In this document: positions 17,007 through 24,962 of the stretch, piece after piece
How positions within the stretch are numbered: the first letter of the stretch is position 1
How the letters are laid out: every line of letters begins with the position of its first letter
From: JAGLQA01 sp023135565
GTDB lineage: Bacteria > Acidobacteriota > Aminicenantia > UBA2199
Direction: 5' to 3'
DNA length: 37,995 bases
Assembly: GCA_030639305.1 (NCBI GenBank)
Contig: DAOWCY010000049.1
Span: forward strand, 1 to 37,995
The notes under the pieces: generated by a model
The model's input: only the letters and a program-made list of their open reading frames with translations
Database searches by the model: none
What the model was told of the DNA's origin: nothing
Made by a program: the position numbers and the translations under genes

Positions 17007-17816
17007 TTACCGCGAGTCCTTTTGCAAAAGAAGGAGAAGATTGTCTTTCGTAAATGTGAAGAGATCATCCCTCGATTCTAAAAAAGGAAGAATATCCTTC
17101 TCCACCTGCGTCCATTTTATACTTTGTACCTTGTCAGCCAGCATTTTCAGCCAGTTATCTTCATGTATTCCCGGGAAATCTTTTTGTTTCTGCCTGACCG
17201 CGTTGTTTAATTGCACAAAATTCGGTTTTAGATGTTTCCACTTCGTTAGATACCAAAAGAGATCGTAAATATCCCGCCCCTTGGTATACTGCCTGCTCAA
17301 CACGGCATCCAACTTCCCGGCGAACAAAGAAGGGAGATCGTAATGTTGAAGCAATACAGGCAGATGAAGATTTACGATCGTTTTTTCACTACTCCAGCCG
17401 CCGGGAGGATTCGCATCGACTTCGATATGAATAGATAGTTTCTGCTCTGAACGGTGAGTAAGCTCCAATTCGTAAAGCAAATCGCTAAAACCGATGGATG
17501 CTTTCTGTATTGTCTGATCTTCTTTTAGTTTTAAGGAAAAATTATAACCGGACTTCTCAAGTTGTCGAGCGATTTTTTTCATGTAAATTGAAAAATCGCG
17601 GGACGCCCAGTCTTCCCCTTTCGAGAAATCCAGGTCTTCGGAATACCTTCTGAGTTGATAGAGGAAACGAAGCGCCGTGCCGCCTACAAAATATAAACAA
17701 GCGCTCATACCCACCTTCTGCATTAGAAAAAGGATATAATTTTGTAGATATTCCCTCAGGGTGTTTAATTTATGATGACCCGGCTGCCGCGCTTTTTGGA
17801 GGGCGATTTCCTTCAT
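17007..17816 (-). CDS. abiEii: AbiEii/AbiGii-type nucleotidyltransferase toxin
   Basis: The protein has about 269 residues. It carries the AbiEii/DUF1814 signatures: YFVGGTALRFLYQLRRYSED (GGTALR 45-50, SEDLDF 59-64), IHIEVDANPPGG in the middle, and LFAGKLDAVLSRQYTKGRDI with a following DLFWYL. These are DNA polymerase beta-like nucleotidyltransferases, the toxin half of the type IV AbiE system, which arrests growth and blocks phage. The two Asp of SEDLDF are candidate metal ligands. The ATG at 17816 is chosen because it overlaps the stop of abiEi as ATGA, indicating translational coupling. A longer in-frame start at 17867 would sit inside abiEi. The C-terminus appears complete. Confidence 0.93.
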   Translation of the reverse strand: MKEIALQKARQPGHHKLNTLREYLQNYILFLMQKVGMSACLYFVGGTALRFLYQLRRYSEDLDFSKGEDWASRDFSIYMKKIARQLEKSGYNFSLKLKEDQTIQKASIGFSDLLYELELTHRSEQKLSIHIEVDANPPGGWSSEKTIVNLHLPVLLQHYDLPSLFAGKLDAVLSRQYTKGRDIYDLFWYLTKWKHLKPNFVQLNNAVRQKQKDFPGIHEDNWLKMLADKVQSIKWTQVEKDILPFLESRDDLFTFTKDNLLLLLQKDSR

Positions 17817-18442
17817 GTCACCTGCTCCTTTAAATAGTCGACGGTTAATTCCAGGATTTTTTGCCAACCTTTGCGGCGGATTTTCCCGGCTAATGCTCTA
17901 AATCGCCGCAGGTCTAATTGTTCCAGGTTTTGCAGCCGCAATTCTTCCAGCCACTCCCGGGTGAAGGAAGCAGACCGACTAAAAAGATAAATTTTGTCTA
18001 ACAGGGCTTTCTCAGGCAGGGCCACCGTCATTGCATGACCATCATAATCCAGTTGTTCATATCCATTAAAAAATGAAGGTTGAATATGATAATAAATGAG
18101 CACACTGTCCCGGAAAAGTAAACGGCTGCCCCTGCCGGTAGTAACTGAAGTGGGATTAGGTACATGCTCCGGGATTAAATCATAGTAATGCAGCGCCCAA
18201 TCTAAGGATAAGTAGGAAGGATGCGCCACCCGGTTAGCAATCACGGGCAGGGGAATCTCCTGTGAACGATAGGGGGCGGCAATCAAATACCAACCCCTGC
18301 GCACCTGGATGAGCTTACCGGCCTTGACCCAGCGCGAAAGCTGCACCGGGATGTGCTGTTTCGCATCGGGGAAAATACTCAACATAGAGGAATGAAACAG
18401 GGGGGTGCGCACAAACTCGTTTAAAAAACTTTTCCAGTCCAT
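17813..18442 (-). CDS. abiEi: AbiEi-type antitoxin and autorepressor
   Basis: This 209-residue protein has an N-terminal winged helix-turn-helix (about 1-75; LSRWVKAGKLIQVRRGWYLI) and the AbiEi C-terminal domain (LSLDWALHYYDLIPEHVPNP, TSVTTGRGSRLLF, KALLDKIYLFSRS). AbiEi proteins repress their own operon by binding inverted repeats through the winged helix and counteract AbiEii without forming a complex. An 11-bp inverted repeat overlies the promoter (18447-18472). The ATG is about 6 bases past the -10, so the mRNA is probably leaderless. It is followed by abiEii with an ATGA overlap. Confidence 0.93.
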   Translation of the reverse strand: MDWKSFLNEFVRTPLFHSSMLSIFPDAKQHIPVQLSRWVKAGKLIQVRRGWYLIAAPYRSQEIPLPVIANRVAHPSYLSLDWALHYYDLIPEHVPNPTSVTTGRGSRLLFRDSVLIYYHIQPSFFNGYEQLDYDGHAMTVALPEKALLDKIYLFSRSASFTREWLEELRLQNLEQLDLRRFRALAGKIRRKGWQKILELTVDYLKEQVT

Positions 18443-18446
18443 GGCG

Positions 18447-18477
18447 ATAATTTAACACATTTGTTAAGTTATTGCAA
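18447..18477 (-). promoter_or_regulatory. abiE promoter with AbiEi operator
   Basis: On the minus strand TTGCAA (18477-18472) and TAAATT (18454-18449) are spaced by 17 bases. Between and over them lies an inverted repeat with 11-base arms differing at one position: ATAATTTAACA at 18447-18457 and TGTTAAGTTAT at 18462-18472, separated by CATT. The predicted start of transcription coincides with the A of the abiEi ATG. Confidence 0.7.
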
Positions 18478-18547
18478 TACGTTTACAGCCTTCAGCTTTC
18501 GGCATTCAGCACTCAGCAAACGGGCATTCGAGAACTCTGAGGGACTT

Positions 18548-18771
18548 GCCTCCGGCAGCCATGCCGGAGGCAGAGTAATTTCATAGTAGTTCTTCATGAT
18601 GCGCGTCTCACCCGGAAACGAGTGAAATTAAACAAAAGTTTTGATCAAACTTTTTCAAAAGTTTGGCCCCCGGCAGGGCCGCCGGAGGCAAAAAATAATT
18701 TCATGGTAGTGAAAACCCTGCCGCGCAGCGGCTTAACGCCACCCCACGCACGTGGAGCCGCCGGAGGCAAG
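18548..18771 (+). repeat. Repeat cluster between abiE and tldD
   Basis: The 420-base gap 18443-18862 has no gene. It holds a CTTCAGCTTTCGGCATTCAG low-complexity stretch (about 18489), a perfect 10-bp hairpin GCCTCCGGCA/TGCCGGAGGC (18548-18571), a module D copy (18563-18590), a composite repeat (18628-18691) that runs into a second module D (18681-18710), and a 56-base unit (18714-18771; CCTGCCGCGCAGCGGCTTAA then a CCACGCACGTGG hairpin) that is almost identical to 20435-20492. Confidence 0.8.
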
Positions 18772-18799
18772 TCCCTCAGATTTTTCAAATGCCCGTTAA

Positions 18800-18828
18800 T
18801 TGCATACTCTCTCTATTTGTGATATTAT
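18800..18828 (+). promoter_or_regulatory. Promoter for tldD
   Basis: TTGCAT (18800-18805) and TATTAT (18823-18828) are spaced by exactly 17 bases, 35 bases before the ATG. Confidence 0.5.
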
Positions 18829-18862
18829 CCTGTAAGGGCGTCGTCCCCTGTTATAAAAGGCG

Positions 18863-20296
18863 ATGCAAAGTGAAAAAATGAAAAAAGAAATTTTAGAAAT
18901 GTTTTACAAGCAGGGACTGCCTGCCGTTGAAAAACTAAAAAAAATAATCAGCGGTCCTTTACAGGGCACCGGTGATTTTGCCGATATCTACATAGAGGAC
19001 ACCGCAGCTAAGGGCTACCGGCTCAGCGAAAGAATCATATCCGACATCTCTTCCTCTTTTGTTTCCGGTGCCGGAATACGTGTGGTCAAAGGCAATAATA
19101 CCGGCTTTTCGTATACCGAAAACCTGGAAGAAAAGTATATCGGTCAATGTGCAGCCGACGCTTCGCGCATAGCCGGTTCCGGCAAACCGCTGCAAACCGG
19201 CGACAGTGAAGGAAAACACAACTTTTACGACTGCGCCGCTTCTATCGACGAAGCCGCGGCCCAAAAAATCGACCTGCTGAAAAGAGCTGAAGCGAAAGCT
19301 TTTTCTCTCTCCCCCTACGTGGAGAAAGTAGAAGTTATGCTGGTGGAGAATATTAAAAAGATTTTCATCCTGAACTCCACAGGCGCAGAAGCTTTCGATA
19401 TTCGTCCCCTGCTGCGGTTTTCGGTCTCCGTAGTTTTGAACAAAAACAACAGGAGAGAGAGAGGTTCCCAGGGCGGCGGGGGCAGGGTCGGTTTGTCCTA
19501 CTTCGACGACCAAAAGTCCCCGGAACAGGTGGCAGAGGAAGCAGTCAACCAGGCATTAGTTCTTCTCGAAGCCAAACCCGCCCCTGCCGGTGAGATGGAA
19601 GTAGTGCTCGGCGCCGGGGAATCGGGCATACTGCTGCACGAATCCATCGGACATCCTTTGGAAGCGGATTTCAATTACCGTGGCAGTTCTGCTTTCAGCG
19701 GCATGATCGGGCAAAAAGTCGCGGCAGACCAATGCACTATTATCGACCAGGGGGATCTACCCGCGTACCGGGGTTCCCTTAATGTAGACGATGAAGGCAG
19801 CGACACCGGGAAAACCGTTCTCATCGAGGACGGCATACTCAGGACGTATATGTTCGATCTGATAACCGGTAATTTTTTCAAAAGCCCATCTTTAAACGGG
19901 CGCAGGCAGTCTTTTCGTCACGCCCCCATGCCGCGCATGACCAACACCTATATGAAGGCCGGGAAATACAGCCCCGAAGAGATTTTTAAAAGCGTAAAAA
20001 AGGGGGTTTATGCCAAAAGTTTTTCCGGCGGCCAGGTGGATATTAGTTCAGGTGATTTTGTTTTTTCCGTCACCGAAGGTTACATGATAGAAGCAGGCAA
20101 AATCGCCTATCCCATCAAAGGAGCCACCCTGATCGGCAGCGGGCCTGAGATACTGAAGCGCATCACCATGGTCGGCAGTGATCTGGTCATCAGCGACGGC
20201 AAATGGACGTGCGGCAAAGAAGGTCAGAGTGTGCCGGTAGGAGTCGGCATCCCCACGGTGAAGTTGTCCCACATCACCGTCGGAGGAACAGGGTAA
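18863..20296 (+). CDS. tldD: TldD-type metalloprotease subunit
   Basis: The 477-residue soluble protein carries the TldD zinc-binding HExxxH motif as LLHESIGHPLEADF (His259 and His264), with family blocks YRGSSAFSGMIGQKVAADQC and GRRQSFRHAPMPRMTNTYM. TldD forms a heterodimer with TldE that takes peptides into an inner chamber and cuts them. Known roles are maturation of ribosomal peptides such as microcin B17 and turnover of the antitoxin CcdA. The ATG at 18863 is kept, although the AAAAGG before it is close (2 bases); an internal ATG at 18878 is possible. tldE follows after a 209-base gap filled by a repeat. Lengths of both subunits match the family. Confidence 0.93.
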   Translation: MQSEKMKKEILEMFYKQGLPAVEKLKKIISGPLQGTGDFADIYIEDTAAKGYRLSERIISDISSSFVSGAGIRVVKGNNTGFSYTENLEEKYIGQCAADASRIAGSGKPLQTGDSEGKHNFYDCAASIDEAAAQKIDLLKRAEAKAFSLSPYVEKVEVMLVENIKKIFILNSTGAEAFDIRPLLRFSVSVVLNKNNRRERGSQGGGGRVGLSYFDDQKSPEQVAEEAVNQALVLLEAKPAPAGEMEVVLGAGESGILLHESIGHPLEADFNYRGSSAFSGMIGQKVAADQCTIIDQGDLPAYRGSLNVDDEGSDTGKTVLIEDGILRTYMFDLITGNFFKSPSLNGRRQSFRHAPMPRMTNTYMKAGKYSPEEIFKSVKKGVYAKSFSGGQVDISSGDFVFSVTEGYMIEAGKIAYPIKGATLIGSGPEILKRITMVGSDLVISDGKWTCGKEGQSVPVGVGIPTVKLSHITVGGTG

Positions 20297-20385
20297 CCCC
20301 ACGGCGGCCCACCACGTGGGCAGGGTATGAGCCGCGGTGCGGCAGCAGCCTATGAGGAACGTTTCTTGTGCAGAGAAGCGTATCG

Positions 20386-20492
20386 CTTAACAAAAGTTTT
20401 GATCAAACTTTTACAAAAGTTTGGCCCCCGGCAGGGACCTGCCGCGAAGCGGCTTAACGCCACCCCACGCGCGTGGGGCGGCCGGAGGCAAG
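20386..20492 (+). repeat. Composite palindromic repeat between tldD and tldE
   Basis: The AT-rich palindrome and GC-rich tail start are joined here to the 56-base hairpin unit (CCTGCCGCGAAGCGGCTTAA, CCCCACGCGCGTGGGG) also seen at 18714-18771, ending GCCGGAGGCAAG. It splits a protease operon that is usually compact. Confidence 0.85.
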
Positions 20493-20505
20493 AAGGCAAA
20501 ATAAC

Positions 20506-21867
20506 ATGAAAAAAGAAAATCTAAATATTACGGAAATCGGCGAAAGCATCGTTAAGACAGCCGGGAAATACAACTGCGAATCCCAGGTAACCATTTTCGA
20601 AGAAAAGTCGAAAGAGATCAAAGTCAGGAAAGGCGAAATCGAACAGCTTTTGACTTATACGGCCCTATCGACCGGTGTGCGGTTATTTTCCGGCAGAAAA
20701 AGCACCATAATTTCGTTTTCCGGGCAGAATTTTGAAAACATGGACGCAAAAATCGCCAAAGCCTTAGAAGACATGACCTATCTGGAAGATGATGAAGCCA
20801 AAAGGCTTTTAAACATAGATGAGATAGGCGGCGAACCGGATCAGATGGAATTGGACGACGGCGCTTTCGACAGCATCGACAGCGGCGAAGCCGCGGAAAC
20901 CCTGAAAAAAATCGAAAAGCGCGGGTTGGCTTTTAGCCCGAAGATCATTCCGTCTGAGATGGCGGAATTTTCGGCCACCGGCAGTAAAGTCAGCCTCTTT
21001 TCTTCCCCGGGGCTGCAAAAAACTTACAGCAAATCTTATTACTCTTTTTATTATTCTGCGGTAGCCGAAGACAAAGAAGCCGGGATTAAGGAAGTTGACG
21101 CTTACAGTGAGGGCAAGCGGTTTTTCTCCGATCTGCCTGAATTGGAGCGGATCGGTGACGTGGCAGCGGAGAGGGCGTTGAAGAAATTGGGCGGCAGGAA
21201 GATCGAATCCGGCGAGAAAAAGGTGATTTTTTCATTTCGTACGGCCCCATCTATCATCGACTTGTTAGGCGACGCCTTAGTGGGAGAAGAAGTGCTGCTG
21301 CGCAATTCTTTCTTAGTGGATAAGTTGGGCGAAAAGTTATTTCCCGACAATATCACCATCGAGGATAACCCGCTTTTGGGCCGGTATCCCGGTTCTTATC
21401 CCTGCGACGGGGAAGGCATGAATGGGCGGAACAAGTTGGTGATCGAAAAAGGGAAACTGCTCACTTACCTGCATAATTCTTATTCGGCGTCGAAGTTAAA
21501 GCTGGAGTTGACCGGCAATGCTTCGCTGCCGCTCAGTGGAGCGCCGGGGATAAAGTGCGGCAATTTTTTCTTAAAGTCCGGGCAGGGCGGATTGGATGAT
21601 TTGCTAAAAGAGATGGGCGACGGGTTGTTGGTAGAAGAGTTGTTTTTAAGCGGCATGAATCCTGTAACCGGTGATTTTTCTTTTGGTTGTTCCGGTTTTA
21701 AAGTAGAGAAGGGCGTCGCTGCGTTTCCTGTCAAAGAGATCACCATTGCCGGAAATTTATTGGAGCTTTTTAAGAACATCTCGGTTATCGCGGACGACAA
21801 CCGTTGGAAATCTTCGGTAACGTCTCCTTCTTTTTTGGTTTCGAAGCTCGCCGTTGCCGGAACATAG
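20506..21867 (+). CDS. tldE: TldE/PmbA-type protease subunit
   Basis: The protein has about 453 residues from the ATG at 20506; GAAGG at 20492-20496 gives a 9-base spacing, and a start at 20473 would read through the repeat. It shares the TldD/PmbA fold, with blocks NPLLGRYPGSYPCDGEGM, GKLLTYLHNSYSASKLKLEL and GDFSFGCSGFKVEKG, and lacks the HExxxH motif, as expected for the non-zinc subunit. It pairs with TldD to form the peptide-processing chamber. No obvious ribosomal precursor peptide or modifying enzyme lies in the window, so the native substrate is not indicated. Confidence 0.92.
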   Translation: MKKENLNITEIGESIVKTAGKYNCESQVTIFEEKSKEIKVRKGEIEQLLTYTALSTGVRLFSGRKSTIISFSGQNFENMDAKIAKALEDMTYLEDDEAKRLLNIDEIGGEPDQMELDDGAFDSIDSGEAAETLKKIEKRGLAFSPKIIPSEMAEFSATGSKVSLFSSPGLQKTYSKSYYSFYYSAVAEDKEAGIKEVDAYSEGKRFFSDLPELERIGDVAAERALKKLGGRKIESGEKKVIFSFRTAPSIIDLLGDALVGEEVLLRNSFLVDKLGEKLFPDNITIEDNPLLGRYPGSYPCDGEGMNGRNKLVIEKGKLLTYLHNSYSASKLKLELTGNASLPLSGAPGIKCGNFFLKSGQGGLDDLLKEMGDGLLVEELFLSGMNPVTGDFSFGCSGFKVEKGVAAFPVKEITIAGNLLELFKNISVIADDNRWKSSVTSPSFLVSKLAVAGT

Positions 21868-21892
21868 TGCTGTGTCAACCGTGAAATGTGGA

Positions 21893-21956
21893 TAAATAAA
21901 AGTTTTGTTCAAACTTTTTCAAAAGTTTGGCCCCCGGCAGGGCCGCCGGAGGCGAG
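21893..21956 (+). repeat. Composite palindromic repeat in the tldE/vsr gap
   Basis: The copy carries the variant palindrome AAAAGTTTTGTTCAAACTTT (GTTC instead of GATC) and ends CCGCCGGAGGCGAG. It lies between convergent genes; about 80 AT-rich bases follow to the end of vsr with nothing else recognisable. Confidence 0.85.
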
Positions 21957-22034
21957 TAAAACTATTTTTTGCACGACAGACGAGGCTTGACGCAGCATTA
22001 GCAAACTCGAAACTATCAATGAATTATTCATAAA

Positions 22035-22451
22035 TTATAATTTTAAAAAAGTGGAGATTTTTTCTCTCAATTTTTCTAAAGTGGATTTTTTAATTTCGCA
22101 TTGCCAAATCGTTAAATAGCCCCACCCCAATTCTTTTAATTTCTTATAGTTCAGTTTGTCTCTTTCTACATTGCCGGAAATTTTTTTCTCCCAAAATTCA
22201 GTATTTGTAGCCGGGAGAGCAGCTCGTTTACACCCCTCGTGACCGTGCCAAAAACAGCCGTTTATAAATATAACCTTTTTATATTTGGGGAAAGCCAGAT
22301 CAGGCGTACCCGGTAAATCTTTTCGATGCAGTCGATAACGGTATCCCAAAGAGAAAATCGTTTTCCTAATAAAAATTTCCTGTTTAGAGCCTTTAGGTTT
22401 GATGCGGCTCATTATTTCGGATCGTTTCTGGGGAGAGAATATATCAGCCAA
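22035..22451 (-). CDS. vsr: Very short patch repair endonuclease (Vsr)
   Basis: This 138-residue protein matches Vsr throughout: RSEIMSRIKPKGSKQEIFIR, GTPDLAF with Asp51, INGCFWHGHEGC with His69 and zinc-ligand candidates Cys66, His71 and Cys74, and NTEFWEKKISGNVERDKLNY. Vsr nicks beside T in T:G mismatches created by deamination of 5-methylcytosine, and so partners C5 methyltransferases. The residue equal to His64 of the E. coli enzyme is Asn64. The start is a TTG at 22451 that overlaps the methyltransferase stop by 8 bases, giving the usual N-terminus MADIFSPQKRSEIM. It is the last gene of the four-gene operon. Confidence 0.95.
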   Translation of the reverse strand: MADIFSPQKRSEIMSRIKPKGSKQEIFIRKTIFSLGYRYRLHRKDLPGTPDLAFPKYKKVIFINGCFWHGHEGCKRAALPATNTEFWEKKISGNVERDKLNYKKLKELGWGYLTIWQCEIKKSTLEKLREKISTFLKL

Positions 22452-23463
22452 TGTACTCTTTTAGATGGTTTTTGATATTTCGGCACTGGATATAGCTGAA
22501 CTTAGGGGGCAGCGCATTGCCGATCAAGGTCGCCAAAGAGGTTTTGGAAATATCCGCCGGGAATTTATAATCCCGGGGAAATGATTGCAGCATCGCCGCT
22601 TCTCGAGCCGTAATGACCCGGTCTTCTTCGGGATGTAAAAACCTTCCTTTGGAAGGGTTCAAACAGCCGCTTGTAATGGTGCTTGAAAAATCGTCCCACC
22701 GCAAACGTCCGTAAACATCGTTAAATCCTATATTTTTTTTTTTATGGCAATCAAGGGTATATGATTCAGGCAAATCTCCTCTGCTGCCGCCGTTTTTCGG
22801 CACTTTCGATATTAAATCTTTTATTTTTTCGGAGTGCAGTGCTGCTGTTTTGTGGACTGCATCGTCGGTTTCCGTCATGGATTCCAGACTGGCGATGGCT
22901 TCCCTGACCGTTATTTTTTTACGGTTTCCCGCGGCTACTTTCAACTCTCCTTTCAGAGAACCCACTAAAACAAGTCTTTTTCTTCTCTGGGGAACTTCGT
23001 AATTTTGAATATCCACGATATCGACGCAAATATTGTAATGTTTTTTTAGCTCTTCGCACATCTCGGAGAAAAGGTCGTAATTTTTTAAGCCGGGAACATT
23101 TTCCATCATGATGGTAACCGGTTCCAGTTCTTTAACGAATCTTGAAAATTCGAAAATCAGGTCGTTCCTGTCGTCATATACCGCTTCTTTCCGGTTTAGT
23201 CGCCTCATGGAGGAGAATCCCTGGCAGGGTGGGCATCCGGCTAAAAGGTGTAATGTTTTCCCCTTTAATATTTTTTTAAAATCTTCGCTTTTTACTTTTC
23301 GTATATCGTTCCTGATTACTATTGTTTCCGGGTGATTGAGTTTGTAAGCGGCAGCGGCGTCGGGGTCGATTTCGACTGCCGCCGAAACAGCGAATCCGGC
23401 TTGTCTCATCCCTTCGGAGAGGCCGCCGCACCCTGAAAACAAGTCGATTGCATTGTATTTCAT
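22444..23463 (-). CDS. dcm: DNA (cytosine-5)-methyltransferase
   Basis: The 339-residue enzyme has the ordered C5 motifs: I (IDLFSGCGGLSEGM), IV with the catalytic Cys80 (GCPPCQGFSS), VI (MMENVPGL), VIII (QRRKRLVLVG), IX (REAAMLQSFP) and X (LIGNALPP). It transfers a methyl group from S-adenosylmethionine to cytosine C5 in a specific site. The target recognition region between VIII and IX is about 100 residues, and its site cannot be read. The ATG at 23463 overlaps the stop of the receiver-like gene as ATGA, and the gene itself overlaps vsr. No type II restriction endonuclease is adjacent; the two upstream genes are signalling-like. Confidence 0.96.
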   Translation of the reverse strand: MKYNAIDLFSGCGGLSEGMRQAGFAVSAAVEIDPDAAAAYKLNHPETIVIRNDIRKVKSEDFKKILKGKTLHLLAGCPPCQGFSSMRRLNRKEAVYDDRNDLIFEFSRFVKELEPVTIMMENVPGLKNYDLFSEMCEELKKHYNICVDIVDIQNYEVPQRRKRLVLVGSLKGELKVAAGNRKKITVREAIASLESMTETDDAVHKTAALHSEKIKDLISKVPKNGGSRGDLPESYTLDCHKKKNIGFNDVYGRLRWDDFSSTITSGCLNPSKGRFLHPEEDRVITAREAAMLQSFPRDYKFPADISKTSLATLIGNALPPKFSYIQCRNIKNHLKEYIG

Positions 23464-24962
23464 TTCATCTTTCCTTTAAGTTCATCTGCAAGTTTTTTTT
23501 GTAAGAAGGTCGGATAGTCGGGACTTCCATAACCCGATATAGAATTTATTATATGCATGATAACAGGGGTTAGAAAGGGTTCGCTAATAGTGGTAATTCG
23601 TCTATATTTGTCCCAATGGATATATGATAGCGGCTTAATCCGATCTATTACTTTTTCAATCTTTAACAAATCTTCCGGCATATCAATAGATATTGACGTT
23701 ATTTCTTTAGGATAAGCAATATAATTTTTGAAACAACCATTAATTTTTAGAAAAGGAAAATACAATGCTGAACCTCCGATTGAGCCGACTGGGTTTGATA
23801 ATGAACTGATTTTACTAATATTTTTAATAGAGCTGTTTTTTCTTGTTAGCAGTGCTCTTCCTTTTATATGGTCCTTTTTCGCATTGAGGCTGTAAAGCCT
23901 GATGAGATTTATGTAACCCAGGTTTTTATTCCAGAAGAAGTGTAAATCGCAATCTGGTGTAATAACTAAATATAGTGACGATTTTTCATTGCCATTTCTT
24001 TCAGCGACGATATCACCTTTTCTAACCAGGTTGTCGTTAGGATTATGGTATAGACGATACGACCATAATTCTTCCGCTATTTCCCTAAAATTATCCTCGC
24101 TACAATCATCGGAATTCGTTTGGTCATACTCTAGTATAGACGATACAACATCATTTTTTATTTTCTCCGATACCAACTCGATCAATTGATCCGAGGCATC
24201 TTTCTTTACATCATTGTCTCTCAAGAGGTCACTTAGTTGACTATCATTTATGAGATTATTTTTTATTTTTTCACCGATCATGTCTTTTAAATCGACATCT
24301 ATCTGTTCCCTGTTATTTGCTCCTAAAAACTTCAATGTCTTTTCGATATGCAATTCTCCTAAGCGAACCAAAACCTTATCGAGAGCATTGATTGTTGTAC
24401 TTCTTAAGCAATTACCGAATTTGAAAGAGAAATTTTCTTTATATAGATTTTCTACCTTTACAATTAAATCAGATGGGCTTCCAGATTTTTTTCCTAAATC
24501 GTTTAATTTGTCTATATACTCCAATCTATCCCTAAATCGCTTAAATTTCTCATCTTCTATAATTTCCATAATCTGGTCTTCTTTGTCGGCACCTGAGTAT
24601 ATATATATAAAAGAGTAACTGTTATTCAATATGTTGAGTAAGATATCTTCTTGATTAATTGGAATAGCGAAATCCCAATCGAAGACAATAATATCACTTC
24701 TAAAAAGATCGCTTTCAAAATTCTTAAGAAAAATTTTGGGGTGGCTGAAGGCAGAGACTTTCCAAACTTTGTACCCATTTTCATCTGTCTCATCCAGAAG
24801 TTTTTTGAATAAATAATATAAAGGAATTTCGCCCACCCAATCGGAGATATCTTCCGTAAGCTTTAAAAGACATGCCGAATTTAATAACAGTTTATCGTCG
24901 ATCTTGTTTTTGTTAGCAGCATCAATCATACCGTCATCAATAATACAAATTGAATATTTCAC
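23460..24962 (-). CDS. Receiver-like protein partnered with the double-GHKL kinase
   Basis: This 500-residue soluble protein's N-terminus (1 to about 165) looks like a response-regulator receiver: YSICIIDDGMID has the acidic pair Asp9/Asp10 after strand 1, SDIIVFDWDF offers Asp95 as phospho-acceptor after strand 3, and SFIYIYSGAD has the Ser seen after strand 4. A helical middle follows (about 190-310). The C-terminal part (about 315-490) is not a known DNA-binding domain; it contains KGDIVAE, LYLVITPDCDLHFFW and NLGYINLIRLYSLN, a Cys/Asp motif of unknown role. The GTG start overlaps the kinase stop by one base (TAGTG), so the two are translationally coupled. I recall that Pfam lists a receiver-like family found beside such kinases, but cannot verify it here. 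The output activity is unknown. Confidence 0.75.
   Translation of the reverse strand: MKYSICIIDDGMIDAANKNKIDDKLLLNSACLLKLTEDISDWVGEIPLYYLFKKLLDETDENGYKVWKVSAFSHPKIFLKNFESDLFRSDIIVFDWDFAIPINQEDILLNILNNSYSFIYIYSGADKEDQIMEIIEDEKFKRFRDRLEYIDKLNDLGKKSGSPSDLIVKVENLYKENFSFKFGNCLRSTTINALDKVLVRLGELHIEKTLKFLGANNREQIDVDLKDMIGEKIKNNLINDSQLSDLLRDNDVKKDASDQLIELVSEKIKNDVVSSILEYDQTNSDDCSEDNFREIAEELWSYRLYHNPNDNLVRKGDIVAERNGNEKSSLYLVITPDCDLHFFWNKNLGYINLIRLYSLNAKKDHIKGRALLTRKNSSIKNISKISSLSNPVGSIGGSALYFPFLKINGCFKNYIAYPKEITSISIDMPEDLLKIEKVIDRIKPLSYIHWDKYRRITTISEPFLTPVIMHIINSISGYGSPDYPTFLQKKLADELKGKMK

Noticed and set aside
18548..20492. Repeats considered as a CRISPR array
   Set aside because: Copies are modular, dispersed over the whole window and differ in length. 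There is no regular spacer arrangement and no cas gene.
22035..22451. Vsr considered as the restriction nuclease of a classical type II system
   Set aside because: The motifs are those of the mismatch-nicking repair enzyme (GTPDLAF, NGCFWHGH, FWEKKI), not of a type II restriction endonuclease.
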